Assembly (NCBI GenBank): GCA_964509475.1
Contig: CAZDXJ010000104.1
Location: forward strand, 1 to 5,806
DNA length: 5,806 nt
Source: CAZDXJ01 sp964509475
GTDB lineage: Bacteria; Pseudomonadota; Gammaproteobacteria; Methylococcales; Methylomonadaceae
Direction of reading: 5' to 3'
Made by a program: the position numbers and the translations under genes. The notes under the pieces were generated by a model, which saw nothing but the letters and a program-made list of their open reading frames with translations, was not told the DNA's origin and ran no database searches. Shown one piece after another: positions 1 through 5,773 of the stretch (position 1 is its first letter; every line of letters starts with the position of its first letter).

Positions 1-137
1 GCTGTATTGTAATAATTTAAAATTTATTTTGTCCTTTTTCTTGGGGTAGTATACCGTTTGTAACTACTCACCCGATTGTGTTGTAGCCGAAGTAGGTCAT
101 TGATTTATCAGGGCACGTGAATACATCCCTGTCGTTC

Positions 138-160
138 TGCATAACATCCCAGGTTATGCA
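138..160. repeat. Perfect 8-bp hairpin inside the MITE
   Basis: TGCATAAC (138-145) and GTTATGCA (153-160) are perfect inverse complements around a 7-base loop. It lies left of centre in the 185-bp element, next to a longer hairpin. No T-run follows on either strand, so it is not an obvious terminator. Confidence 0.7.
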
Positions 161-161
161 A

Positions 162-189
162 GCCCAGCTCTTCCGTGGAAGGGCTGGGC
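162..189. repeat. 13-bp GC-rich hairpin inside the MITE
   Basis: GCCCAGCTCTTCC (162-174) pairs with GGAAGGGCTGGGC (177-189) across two bases. The one imperfect position is a U-G wobble in plus-strand RNA and an A-C mismatch in minus-strand RNA. It could slow transcription running out of rsmA, but no T-run follows in that direction (the bases are TTGCAT), so a terminator role is not supported. It most likely belongs to the folded core of the element. Confidence 0.7.
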
Positions 190-268
190 AAGCCTGATAA
201 ATCAACAACCTGCACCTGCTTTTCAGAGGGGGGTGAGTAGATACAACCGTTTGAAGTGTTTCCAGTCG

Positions 269-1063
269 TTATGCGGGCGTTTTCTTTTGTGAGAAGAAAT
301 TGCTTAACTGGATGAATTCCTGAAGACTGACGGATTCTGCTCTTAACCCCGGGTCAATATCAAGAGCGCTGATTTCATTGGGGGAAAGCAGGGTTTTTAA
401 TGAGTTGCGCAAGGTTTTTCTGCGTTGCGAGAATGCCTGGGTGACGATTGTATGCAGGTCTTTAAAATCATCAGCCTGTAAAGGGCGGCGGGTGTAAGGG
501 GTTAACCTGATAATCGCCGAGGTGACTTTGGGGACTGGATAAAAACTTTCTGGAGGGACATCGAACAGAGCTTCCGCCGCACAGAAATATTGCATCATCA
601 CGCTCAACCGGCCATAGCTTTTGTTGCCAGGGTGAGCACATAGTCTATCGACGACTTCTTTTTGCAGCATAAAATACATATCGCTGATGATGTCAGCGTA
701 TTCCAGCAAATGAAAAAGTAATGGGGTGGAGATGTTGTAGGGTAGGTTGCCAATGATATGCAATGCCTGTTTGTCCGTACACAAGCGGTTAAAATCAAAT
801 TTTAGCGCATCGCCACTGTGGATATGCAGATTGGGACAGTTTTGGAATTTTCGCCTTAGCAAGGCGACGAGATCCCGATCCAGTTCCACGACATCCAATG
901 CCTGGACATGGCTTAATAAATGTTGGGTCAATGCGCCCTGGCCGGGACCAATTTCAACCCAGTGCTGATCTTTGGTAAGACCGATGCAATGGATAATCTG
1001 GTTGATGATCTGCGCGTCGGTGAGAAAGTTCTGTCCAAAGCGTTTGCGGGGTGTATGTGCCAT
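269..1063 (-). CDS. rsmA: 16S rRNA (adenine-N6,N6) dimethyltransferase RsmA/KsgA
   Basis: RsmA transfers methyl groups from S-adenosylmethionine to two adjacent adenines in the 3'-terminal hairpin (helix 45) of 16S rRNA during late assembly of the small ribosomal subunit in the cytoplasm. The 264-residue protein is close to the usual length of about 270. Visible motifs are KRFGQNFL (7-14), the SAM-binding loop VEIGPGQG (36-43), the acidic VVELDRD (58-64), SGDAL (83-87), the catalytic NLPYNIS (106-112), FYPVPKVTSAI (174-184) and the basic FSQRRKTLRNSLK (211-223) of the RNA-binding C-terminal part. The ATG lies 2 bases after the pdxA stop codon with no strong ribosome binding site, which suggests translational coupling to pdxA. 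The pdxA-rsmA order is classical in gammaproteobacteria. No apaG is visible downstream: an element begins 24 bp after the stop. Confidence 0.97.
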   Translation of the reverse strand: MAHTPRKRFGQNFLTDAQIINQIIHCIGLTKDQHWVEIGPGQGALTQHLLSHVQALDVVELDRDLVALLRRKFQNCPNLHIHSGDALKFDFNRLCTDKQALHIIGNLPYNISTPLLFHLLEYADIISDMYFMLQKEVVDRLCAHPGNKSYGRLSVMMQYFCAAEALFDVPPESFYPVPKVTSAIIRLTPYTRRPLQADDFKDLHTIVTQAFSQRRKTLRNSLKTLLSPNEISALDIDPGLRAESVSLQEFIQLSNFFSQKKTPA

Positions 1064-1065
1064 AA

Positions 1066-2046
1066 TCAGTTTTTGCTTTTATCAATCAGAGCCAGAGCCA
1101 TTTCAATTGCGGCTTGCAAGCTGCCGGTTTCAATCCGGCCGCTACCGGCCCGATCGAGTGCGGTACCGTGATCAACCGATGTGCGGATAATGGGCAAACC
1201 CAGGGTAATATTAACAGCTTGACCGAAGCCGCTGTATTTGAGTACCGGCAGGCCCTGATCGTGATACATGGCAAGAACGGCGTCGGCCTGGTCCAGATAT
1301 TTTTTGGTGAACAGGGTGTCAGCAGGAAGCGGTCCGAGTAAATTGAACCCCTGGTCTCGCAAATTATCCAATACCGGCTCAATGACATCAATTTCTTCTG
1401 TCCCCAGGTGTCCGCCTTCGCCGGCATGTGGATTCAACCCGCAAACGAGAATACAGGGCTTGTGAACAGCAAACCGCGATTGTAAATCCCGGTGTAGAAT
1501 GCGCAGTATATTTCTCAAACGGTTGCGGGTAATGGCCTGGCTGACCTGGGCCAGGGGCAGGTGGGTGGTGACCAGGGCGACACGCAGCCCGGGTGTTGCC
1601 AGCATCATGACCGGCTGGCTGGCGCAAAGATCGGCAATATATTCGGTATGGCCGGTAAATTCAATTCCAGCCTGGTTGATGATGCCTTTATGCACGGGAC
1701 CTGTAACCATGGCATCGAACAAACCGGCAAGACAACCCTTGGTGGCACGATGTATCGCTTTCAGGACATAACGGCTGTTATGCCGGTTCAGTTCACCGCA
1801 TTGAACGGGAACGGGCAGTTCCAAAGGCAGAACGGTCAGCGTGCCCTTTTTACTGTTTGTTGGGGGCTGATTGGCATTAAACGGCAGCAACCGGATCGGC
1901 AAAGCTAATGTTTTGGCCCGGTCTTCGAGAAGTTTTGGGTTGGCAATAACGACAATTTCACAGGGCTGATCCTGTTGGCTTGTCATAATGGCCAGGTCCG
2001 GTCCGATTCCGGCTGGCTCTCCCGGGGTGAGCGCAATACGCGGCAT
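1066..2046 (-). CDS. pdxA: 4-hydroxythreonine-4-phosphate dehydrogenase PdxA
   Basis: PdxA oxidises 4-phosphohydroxy-L-threonine with NAD to a product that decarboxylates to 3-amino-1-hydroxyacetone phosphate, which PdxJ then uses in the deoxyxylulose-5-phosphate-independent branch of the same vitamin B6 pathway. The protein has 326 residues, near the family norm of about 330. It begins with the typical ITPGEPAGIGPD-like segment (here LTPGEPAGIGPD, 6-17) and contains the substrate-binding GHTEY (132-136). The three metal-ligand histidines of the family fall at H162 (VTTHLPL), H207 (GLNPHAGEGG) and H262 (YHDQGLPVLK), with RTSVDHGTALD at 288-298. An in-frame TAG lies eight codons upstream and no other ATG intervenes, so the start is firm although the Shine-Dalgarno is weak. 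In Escherichia coli surA precedes pdxA. Here a gene-free, repeat-rich region does instead. Confidence 0.97.
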   Translation of the reverse strand: MPRIALTPGEPAGIGPDLAIMTSQQDQPCEIVVIANPKLLEDRAKTLALPIRLLPFNANQPPTNSKKGTLTVLPLELPVPVQCGELNRHNSRYVLKAIHRATKGCLAGLFDAMVTGPVHKGIINQAGIEFTGHTEYIADLCASQPVMMLATPGLRVALVTTHLPLAQVSQAITRNRLRNILRILHRDLQSRFAVHKPCILVCGLNPHAGEGGHLGTEEIDVIEPVLDNLRDQGFNLLGPLPADTLFTKKYLDQADAVLAMYHDQGLPVLKYSGFGQAVNITLGLPIIRTSVDHGTALDRAGSGRIETGSLQAAIEMALALIDKSKN

Positions 2047-2076
2047 GAATGCTGAGTCTATGTTGAAAGGCTATAA

Positions 2077-2085
2077 ATTCTAACA
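2077..2085 (-). promoter_or_regulatory. Candidate extended -10 promoter of pdxA-rsmA
   Basis: On the minus strand TGTTAGAAT fits the extended -10 pattern TGnTATAAT with one mismatch in the hexamer, 30 bases before the pdxA ATG. No convincing -35 hexamer is found 16-18 bases upstream, which is tolerated at extended -10 promoters. Transcription would start near 2070 and leave a leader of about 25 bases. If this is the only promoter, the structured region 2116-2230 is not part of the pdxA mRNA. Confidence 0.35.
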
Positions 2086-2115
2086 TGTCCGGATATTGTT
2101 TTTGGTACTTATTTA

Positions 2116-2230
2116 TGACCGCCTCCCTTGCTAAACGGACTTGGTGGAACCAGCCACTATCCAGGTTTCAAAAGAAGCATCCGATATCAATGGATCAGCA
2201 AAGGAGGCGATCAAATGAGATTTGATCGCC
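2116..2230 (-). repeat. Overlapping inverted repeats with two exclusive folds
   Basis: TGACCGCCTCCCTTGCT (2116-2132) is inversely complementary to 2197-2213 at 15 of 17 positions across a 64-base loop. The second arm overlaps a perfect 11-bp hairpin, GGCGATCAAAT (2206-2216), loop GAG, ATTTGATCGCC (2220-2230). Bases 2206-2213 can therefore pair only one way at a time. In minus-strand RNA both imperfect pairs of the long helix become G-U wobbles, giving 17 uninterrupted pairs. In plus-strand RNA they would be A-C mismatches. No T-run follows either helix, so neither is a standard terminator. It could be a structured leader upstream of pdxA, a small RNA, or a remnant of a palindromic element. 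No known RNA family was recognised. Confidence 0.6.
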
Positions 2231-2260
2231 CAAACCAATCTACTAGAACGATTCGTTATA

Positions 2261-2300
2261 ACATTTACATTTATTGATTAACCTTTCGGTCAGTAAATGT
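2261..2300. repeat. AT-rich stem-loop with perfect 8-bp arms
   Basis: ACATTTAC (2261-2268) and GTAAATGT (2293-2300) are exact inverse complements separated by 24 bases, with a small ACC/GGT pairing inside the loop. The AT-rich surroundings make a chance origin possible. No function is assigned. Confidence 0.4.
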
Positions 2301-2479
2301 ATGAAAAATTTGCTCTATTAAAAATCACTTTCGAACAAATTATTGTAAACCTTTTGATGAAACGAACTACTACATTTTTGTGGTATTGATTTGCATAGCA
2401 AAACCCAGTAAGGAATGGTCATATAGATTGGAAGTTAGGCATTGACACACAAACAGGCTGTCCTTCAATCAAATGCCTT

Positions 2480-2620
2480 GTCATTCCGCTAGGGAACGGC
2501 GGAATCCAGGCCCGGGGACGGAAGCCGGACGGGCTGAAAAACGGGTTTACGGTTATTTCTACCGGACAGGTAGCCTTGACATCCCTGTCACTGGATTCCG
2601 CCCGTCCATGGCGGAATGAC
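2480..2620. mobile_element. 141-bp GTCATTCC-type inverted-repeat element
   Basis: Two 30-bp ends, 2480-2509 and the inverse of 2591-2620, match at 26 of 30 positions. Each has the form GTCATTCCGC, a 9-base spacer, then GCGGAATCCAG, so each end is itself a hairpin (ATTCCGC/GCGGAAT). The mismatches fall only in the spacers. The 81-bp core has no reading frame. Dispersed intergenic repeats carrying GTCATTCC...GGAATGAC ends are common in proteobacterial genomes, which supports calling this a MITE-like or REP-like element. No clear target duplication is seen (flanks ATGCCTT and GGGTTTG). It lies 61 bp beyond the end of the DUF2442 gene and could fold in read-through RNA. Confidence 0.75.
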
Positions 2621-2681
2621 GGGTTTGTAATTTTTGTTTTTTAAAACAACAAGTTATTTTAGTGCGTAAGTCCTATAGATG

Positions 2682-2930
2682 TTATGACATTGGTTGGCCA
2701 TGTTTCCATAATTCATGTTCGCTTATATCAATCTCGCTATTCCATGTCACAGCACATCCTCCTTGCTCAACCTTTACCGCCTTAAACAAGGCAGGGTTTT
2801 TTAATGGAGAAAACATTTCCTTACCCAGCAACGGGGCAACATCATATTTTTTCTTTTCGTTATTATCAAACTCTACTAACAAATTATGGCTGTCAATTGC
2901 CAAAACTGATTTAACCTTTGGATATTTCAT
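2682..2930 (-). CDS. DUF2442-domain protein, putative antitoxin of a pair
   Basis: This 82-residue protein has the DUF2442 pattern: VKSVLAIDSHNLLVEFDN (6-23), a central YDVAPLLGKEMFSPLKNPALFKAV (29-52) and the C-terminal GGCAVTWNSEIDISEHELW (57-75). It has no signal peptide or membrane segment and should be cytosolic. Its ATG lies 3 bases after the DUF4160 stop, and its ribosome binding site GGAG (2937-2940, 6 bases away) lies inside the last DUF4160 codons, so the two are translationally coupled. DUF2442 genes commonly sit next to DUF4160 genes, and automated surveys list such pairs as possible type II toxin-antitoxin modules. A biochemical function is not established, and antitoxin is an inference from gene order. 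Like its partner it is richer in A and T than the neighbouring housekeeping genes, which suggests acquisition. Confidence 0.85.
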   Translation of the reverse strand: MKYPKVKSVLAIDSHNLLVEFDNNEKKKYDVAPLLGKEMFSPLKNPALFKAVKVEQGGCAVTWNSEIDISEHELWKHGQPMS

Positions 2931-2933
2931 TAT

Positions 2934-3182
2934 TTACTCCAATGGAGGTAATTTATGAAATTCTTGCGTATCCCACATTTTTTTCAATTCTTCCTTGTTG
3001 ATTGAAGCCCATTCGACAACAAGATTCTTTGCTCGGCTTGGAAGGTCTCCTTCAATCATTTCAAGCGTATCAATATCAAATAATCCAATATATTCACCAT
3101 ATACGGCGTGAAAGTGTGGCGGCGGATGATCGCCAAAGAATAATTTTATTACTATTCCATAAAATCTTGCTATTTCTGGCAT
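2934..3182 (-). CDS. DUF4160-domain protein, putative toxin of a pair
   Basis: This 82-residue protein shows the DUF4160 signature: an N-terminal MPEIARFYGIVIKLFF, the histidine-rich HPPPHFHAVYGEY (19-31; H19, H23, H25), FDIDTLEMIEGDLPSRA (35-51) and the helix VVEWASINKEELKKMW (55-70). The histidine cluster could bind metal or form an active site, but no activity is known to me. The start is supported by AGGA (3190-3193) 7 bases before the ATG. It is the first gene of a two-gene cassette with DUF2442, and operator-like inverted repeats lie directly upstream, the usual layout of a self-regulated toxin-antitoxin module. The cassette sits downstream of ntrC and is unrelated in function to its neighbours. 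Family membership is clear. The toxin role is inference. Confidence 0.85.
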   Translation of the reverse strand: MPEIARFYGIVIKLFFGDHPPPHFHAVYGEYIGLFDIDTLEMIEGDLPSRAKNLVVEWASINKEELKKMWDTQEFHKLPPLE

Positions 3183-3196
3183 ATCTATTTCCTGCT

Positions 3197-3238
3197 AGTA
3201 CAGCAACATTTTTGTACTGAATTGATAAGGTTTCAGTA
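3197..3238 (-). promoter_or_regulatory. Overlapping inverted repeats, candidate operator of the DUF pair
   Basis: AGTACA (3197-3202) and TGTACT (3213-3218) are a perfect inverted pair, 16 bp centre to centre. A second perfect pair, TACTGA (3215-3220) and TCAGTA (3233-3238), shares bases with it. The block ends four bases before the Shine-Dalgarno of the DUF4160 gene. Such tandem half-sites suit a repressor made by the cassette itself. No convincing promoter hexamers were found, and six-base arms in AT-rich DNA can arise by chance. Confidence 0.35.
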
Positions 3239-3264
3239 TTTTCTTTATATTTCAATTTCTTATA

Positions 3265-3281
3265 ATCCAGCGAGACTGGAT
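3265..3281 (-). terminator. Weak stem-loop after glnG
   Basis: In minus-strand RNA AUCCAG, loop UCUCG, CUGGAU forms a 6-bp hairpin 3 bases after the glnG stop codon. It is followed by TATAAGAAATT rather than a run of T, so termination would be weak and ntrBC transcripts may read into the DUF4160-DUF2442 cassette. Confidence 0.25.
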
Positions 3282-3284
3282 GCT

Positions 3285-4697
3285 TTATAAACCCAGTTCC
3301 TTTATTTTCCGGGTTAAGGTGTTGCGGCCATAACCCAGCAGTATCGCTGCTTCATTACGCCGCCCACCGGTAAAGTTCAGGGCGGCGTTGATCAAAATGG
3401 ATTCGACTGCGGGTATCGTGATTTTTGCGATTTCGGGTTTTCCGGTTAACAGCTGTTGTTCGACCCAGTTTTTGAGCATGTTTTCCCAATTGATATCGGT
3501 CGATATTTTTTCTTCCGTAGTGCGCAATAGTTCCTGGGGTAGATCAGCAATGTGAATTTCCCGGCCTGAGGCCATGACCGTCAACCATCGGCAGATATTC
3601 TCCAGTTGCCGGACATTGCCGGGCCAGTCCAGGGTGCTTAGAAATGCTTCGGTTTCAGGCAGCAAGGTCTTGACTTCGGTAGCCAGTTCATTGGCGGCCT
3701 GGTTGAGAAAATGACGCATCAGCAGCGGAATGTCCTCACTGCGTTCACGTAATGCCGGAATATGGATGCGGATGACGTTAAGACGGTGAAACAAATCTTC
3801 CCGAAAACGGCCATCGCTGACCAGGGTTTCCAGGTTTTGGTGGGTCGCGGCAATAATGCGTACATCGACTTTGATCGGTGCATGGGCACCAACCGGGTAA
3901 AATTCGCCATCGGCTAGCACGCGTAACAGGCGGGTTTGCAGCTCGGCCGGCATGTCGCCAATTTCATCAAGAAACAATGTGCCGCTATCGGCTTGTTCAA
4001 AACGGCCGGATCGGCGTGCCTGGGCACCGGTGAAAGCCCCTTTTTCGTGGCCAAACAATTCCGATTCCATCAAGTCCCGGGGTATGGCCGCCATGTTCAA
4101 GGCGATGAAGGGTTTTTTGTTTCTTGGGCTGTGGCGGTGCAATGCCCTGGCAACCAGTTCCTTGCCGGTACCGGATTCACCGTTAATCAATACGGTGATA
4201 TTTGATCGGGCCAGACGGCCTATGGCGCGAAATACTTCCTGCATGGCGGCTGCTTCACCGATAATTTCTGGTGTAACGCTGTCCAGGCTGTCGATCCCGG
4301 CGGCGGATGCTGCTGAAGCTTGTTGGTCGCTGTGTGCGCAGGCCCGCTGCACCAGTTCGACGACTTCTTCAATATCAAAGGGTTTGGGCAGGTATTCAAA
4401 GGCACCGCTGTGAAAAGCGGCGACAGCGCTTTCCAGATCAGAGTGGGCGGTCATGATAATAACCGGAAGATCGGGGTGCGAGCGTTGAACTTTTTCCAGC
4501 AATGCGATGCCATCCATTTCCGGCATACGAATATCGCTGATTAATACATCGGGAATCCGTTTTTCCAGCGCTGTGATTAAATCCGTGCCTTTGGCAAAAC
4601 TGCGTGTATTTATCGACGCTTTTTGCAAGGCTTTTTCCAGAACCCAGCGAATGGATTTGTCATCATCGACAATCCAGGCAAGATGTGTATCAGCCAT
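3285..4697 (-). CDS. glnG: Nitrogen regulation response regulator NtrC (NR(I)), sigma-54 activator
   Basis: NtrC is phosphorylated by NtrB under nitrogen limitation, oligomerises on enhancers and uses ATP to open sigma-54 promoters such as those of glutamine synthetase and ammonium-uptake genes. At 470 residues it matches the E. coli protein (469). Domains: receiver with acidic DDD (11-13), phospho-acceptor D55 in LISDIRMPEMDG and K105 in YLPKPFD; AAA+ domain with Walker A GESGTGKE (173-180), the sigma-54-contacting GAFTGA (220-225), Walker B LFLDEIGD (241-248) and WPGNVRQLEN (358-367); C-terminal Fis-like helix-turn-helix (about 447-468, NEAAILLGYGRNTLTRKI). The start MADTHLAWIVDDD is chosen over an ATG 17 codons upstream because it aligns with the family and has GGAG 7 bases before it. 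It overlaps the end of glnL by 8 bases. Confidence 0.97.
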   Translation of the reverse strand: MADTHLAWIVDDDKSIRWVLEKALQKASINTRSFAKGTDLITALEKRIPDVLISDIRMPEMDGIALLEKVQRSHPDLPVIIMTAHSDLESAVAAFHSGAFEYLPKPFDIEEVVELVQRACAHSDQQASAASAAGIDSLDSVTPEIIGEAAAMQEVFRAIGRLARSNITVLINGESGTGKELVARALHRHSPRNKKPFIALNMAAIPRDLMESELFGHEKGAFTGAQARRSGRFEQADSGTLFLDEIGDMPAELQTRLLRVLADGEFYPVGAHAPIKVDVRIIAATHQNLETLVSDGRFREDLFHRLNVIRIHIPALRERSEDIPLLMRHFLNQAANELATEVKTLLPETEAFLSTLDWPGNVRQLENICRWLTVMASGREIHIADLPQELLRTTEEKISTDINWENMLKNWVEQQLLTGKPEIAKITIPAVESILINAALNFTGGRRNEAAILLGYGRNTLTRKIKELGL

Positions 4698-5739
4698 GAG
4701 GATTCTCCACAGGCAAATAGATTGAAAAGACCGTGTTTCCTGGAACACTATGACATTCTATGAAGCCATTGTGTTGGTTGACCAGGGATTGGGCAATGGA
4801 AAGTCCTAGTCCGGTGCCGTCAGCCCGGCCGGTAATCATTGGATAGAAGATTTTGCCAACCATATTCGGATCAATACCGGGTCCGTTATCAATAATATCT
4901 ATTTTGGCAACCAGTTTATAACAATGCCGGCCTATCGTCATTTGTCGGCATATCCGTGTTTTCAACGTGATTTGTCCCTGGCTGCCCACGGCCTGCTGGG
5001 CATTGCGGGCAATATTGAGCAAGGCCTGAATGATTTGGCCGTGATCGGCTTTGATCAAAGGGATACTGGGATCATAATCCCGGTTGATGGTAATTCTTTT
5101 GTTGGTTTCGACTTGTATCAATTGTTTGACGCGTTCCAATAATTCATGAATGTTGATTTTTACTTTGTGCGGGGGTTTATTGGGACCGAGCATACGATCC
5201 ATGAGATTTTGCAACCTGTCCGATTCAGCAATGATAATCTGGGTATATTCCTTTAGCTCCGGGCTATCCAGTTCCAAAGCGAGCAATTGGGCGGCGCCGC
5301 GTAAACCACCCAGCGGGTTTTTGATTTCGTGGGCCAGCCCCTTGACCAGCATACGTGCGGTATTTTGTTGGGCAACCAGTTGTTCCTCATAGGAAATCCG
5401 TAACTGTCTATCCAGAGGCTGCAGTTCCACAATGATTTCAGCTACCTCGGTGTTTTTCAGGATGGGGGTGGCGCTGATGTTGACGGTCACGGCGTGATGT
5501 GCCAGCTCAAGGCTGAGTCCTCTGTCAAGCAGTATCTCATGAGTCAATATACATTGCTTTAATACATTGATGATGGAACAATCCGGAGTATTGAATAAAC
5601 GTTTGGCGGGCAGATTTATTAAATGGCGCGCGCTGTCTTCAAAAAGAATTTCACCCGCCGTGTTGATATAGATAAGTGTCAGATCTTTGTCGAAAACAAG
5701 AATAACCTCATTCAGGTTATCCAAAATTCTTTTGTACAC
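4690..5739 (-). CDS. glnL: Nitrogen regulation sensor kinase/phosphatase NtrB (NR(II))
   Basis: NtrB is the cytosolic kinase that phosphorylates NtrC in low nitrogen. When bound by the signal protein PII it switches to a phosphatase. At 349 residues it has the same length as E. coli NtrB. An N-terminal PAS-like domain (about 1-110; ILDNLNEVILVFDKDLTLIYIN) is followed by the phosphorylation site H137 in GLAHEIKNPLGGLRGAAQLL, the N box LLNIARNAQQA (240-250), DNGPGI (284-289), FYPMITGR (298-305) and the G box GTGLGLSIA (308-316). There is no membrane segment, as expected. The start is GTG with only a weak AGAG in front. No ATG occurs between it and the in-frame TGA 15 codons upstream, so GTG is the best choice. 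Only 34 bp separate it from a mobile element end. glnA, often upstream of glnL, is not within the window. Confidence 0.96.
   Translation of the reverse strand: MYKRILDNLNEVILVFDKDLTLIYINTAGEILFEDSARHLINLPAKRLFNTPDCSIINVLKQCILTHEILLDRGLSLELAHHAVTVNISATPILKNTEVAEIIVELQPLDRQLRISYEEQLVAQQNTARMLVKGLAHEIKNPLGGLRGAAQLLALELDSPELKEYTQIIIAESDRLQNLMDRMLGPNKPPHKVKINIHELLERVKQLIQVETNKRITINRDYDPSIPLIKADHGQIIQALLNIARNAQQAVGSQGQITLKTRICRQMTIGRHCYKLVAKIDIIDNGPGIDPNMVGKIFYPMITGRADGTGLGLSIAQSLVNQHNGFIECHSVPGNTVFSIYLPVENPHG
4705..4708 (-). promoter_or_regulatory. Ribosome binding site deciding the glnG start
   Basis: GGAG lies 7 bases before the ATG at 4697, inside the last codons of glnL. It favors this start over the ATG at 4748, which would add 17 residues unlike the family N-terminus. 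It implies coupled translation of the kinase and the regulator. Confidence 0.7.
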
Positions 5740-5773
5740 TTTTGAGGCTCTATAGTTTAGATGATTAACAGAA

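Larger units (their letters stand above)
60..244. mobile_element. 185-bp MITE-like non-autonomous element
   Basis: The element starts GTAACTACTCACCC (60-73) and ends with the inverse of GTATCTACTCACCC (231-244), a 13/14 match. A second inverted pair lies further in: 94-112 against 193-211, 17 of 19 matching, sharing TTGATTTATCAGG. The ends therefore look like decayed terminal repeats about 53 bp long. It is flanked by TACCGTTT (52-59) and AACCGTTT (245-252), a 7/8 match consistent with an 8-bp target duplication. The centre holds two further hairpins (138-160, 162-189) and no reading frame, so it would have to be moved by a transposase encoded elsewhere. GTA(A/T) ends with 8-bp duplications fit what is known of IS66-family elements, but that assignment is inference. 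The right-hand end recurs exactly at 5774-5806. It lies 24 bp beyond the rsmA stop codon. Which end is called left is arbitrary. Confidence 0.82.
2047..2681. other. Gene-free, repeat-rich spacer upstream of pdxA
   Basis: This 635-base stretch has no credible reading frame on either strand. Starting from the pdxA side it holds a candidate extended -10 element (2077-2085), overlapping inverted repeats (2116-2230), an AT-rich stem-loop (2261-2300), an unassigned AT-rich part (about 2301-2479), a GTCATTCC-type element (2480-2620) and a weak AT-only hairpin (TTGTTTT/AAAACAA, 2634-2649) beyond the end of the DUF2442 gene. It separates pdxA-rsmA from the DUF pair and looks like a place where mobile sequences have accumulated. 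Confidence 0.75.

Noticed and set aside
123..133. ACATCCCTGTC shared by the MITE and the element at 2480-2620 (2579-2589)
   Set aside because: An 11-base match is expected by chance in a window of this size, and the contexts differ.
208..230. Possible sigma-54 promoter around TGCACCTGCTTTTC, also inverted at 5788-5806
   Set aside because: The essential GG of the -24 box and GC of the -12 box are absent.
747..1190. Plus-strand open frames opposite rsmA and the end of pdxA
   Set aside because: They lie antisense to well-conserved genes, have no recognisable domains, and look like shadows of the real coding frames.
2441..2475. TTGACA at 2443-2448 as a plus-strand promoter
   Set aside because: No acceptable -10 hexamer follows at the right spacing, and no plus-strand gene lies downstream.
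2662..2958. 98-codon plus-strand frame opposite the DUF2442 gene
   Set aside because: The opposite strand has a clear family match with a ribosome binding site and coupled neighbour. This frame shows no domain.
4697..4748. A longer NtrC start at the ATG at 4748
   Set aside because: The extra 17 residues are unlike the family N-terminus. The ATG at 4697 has a good ribosome binding site and gives the normal length.
245..5773. A composite transposon carrying the whole gene block
   Set aside because: The flanking copies are short non-autonomous ends, the element at 60-244 has its own target duplication, and the cargo is mostly housekeeping genes, so independent insertions are more likely.
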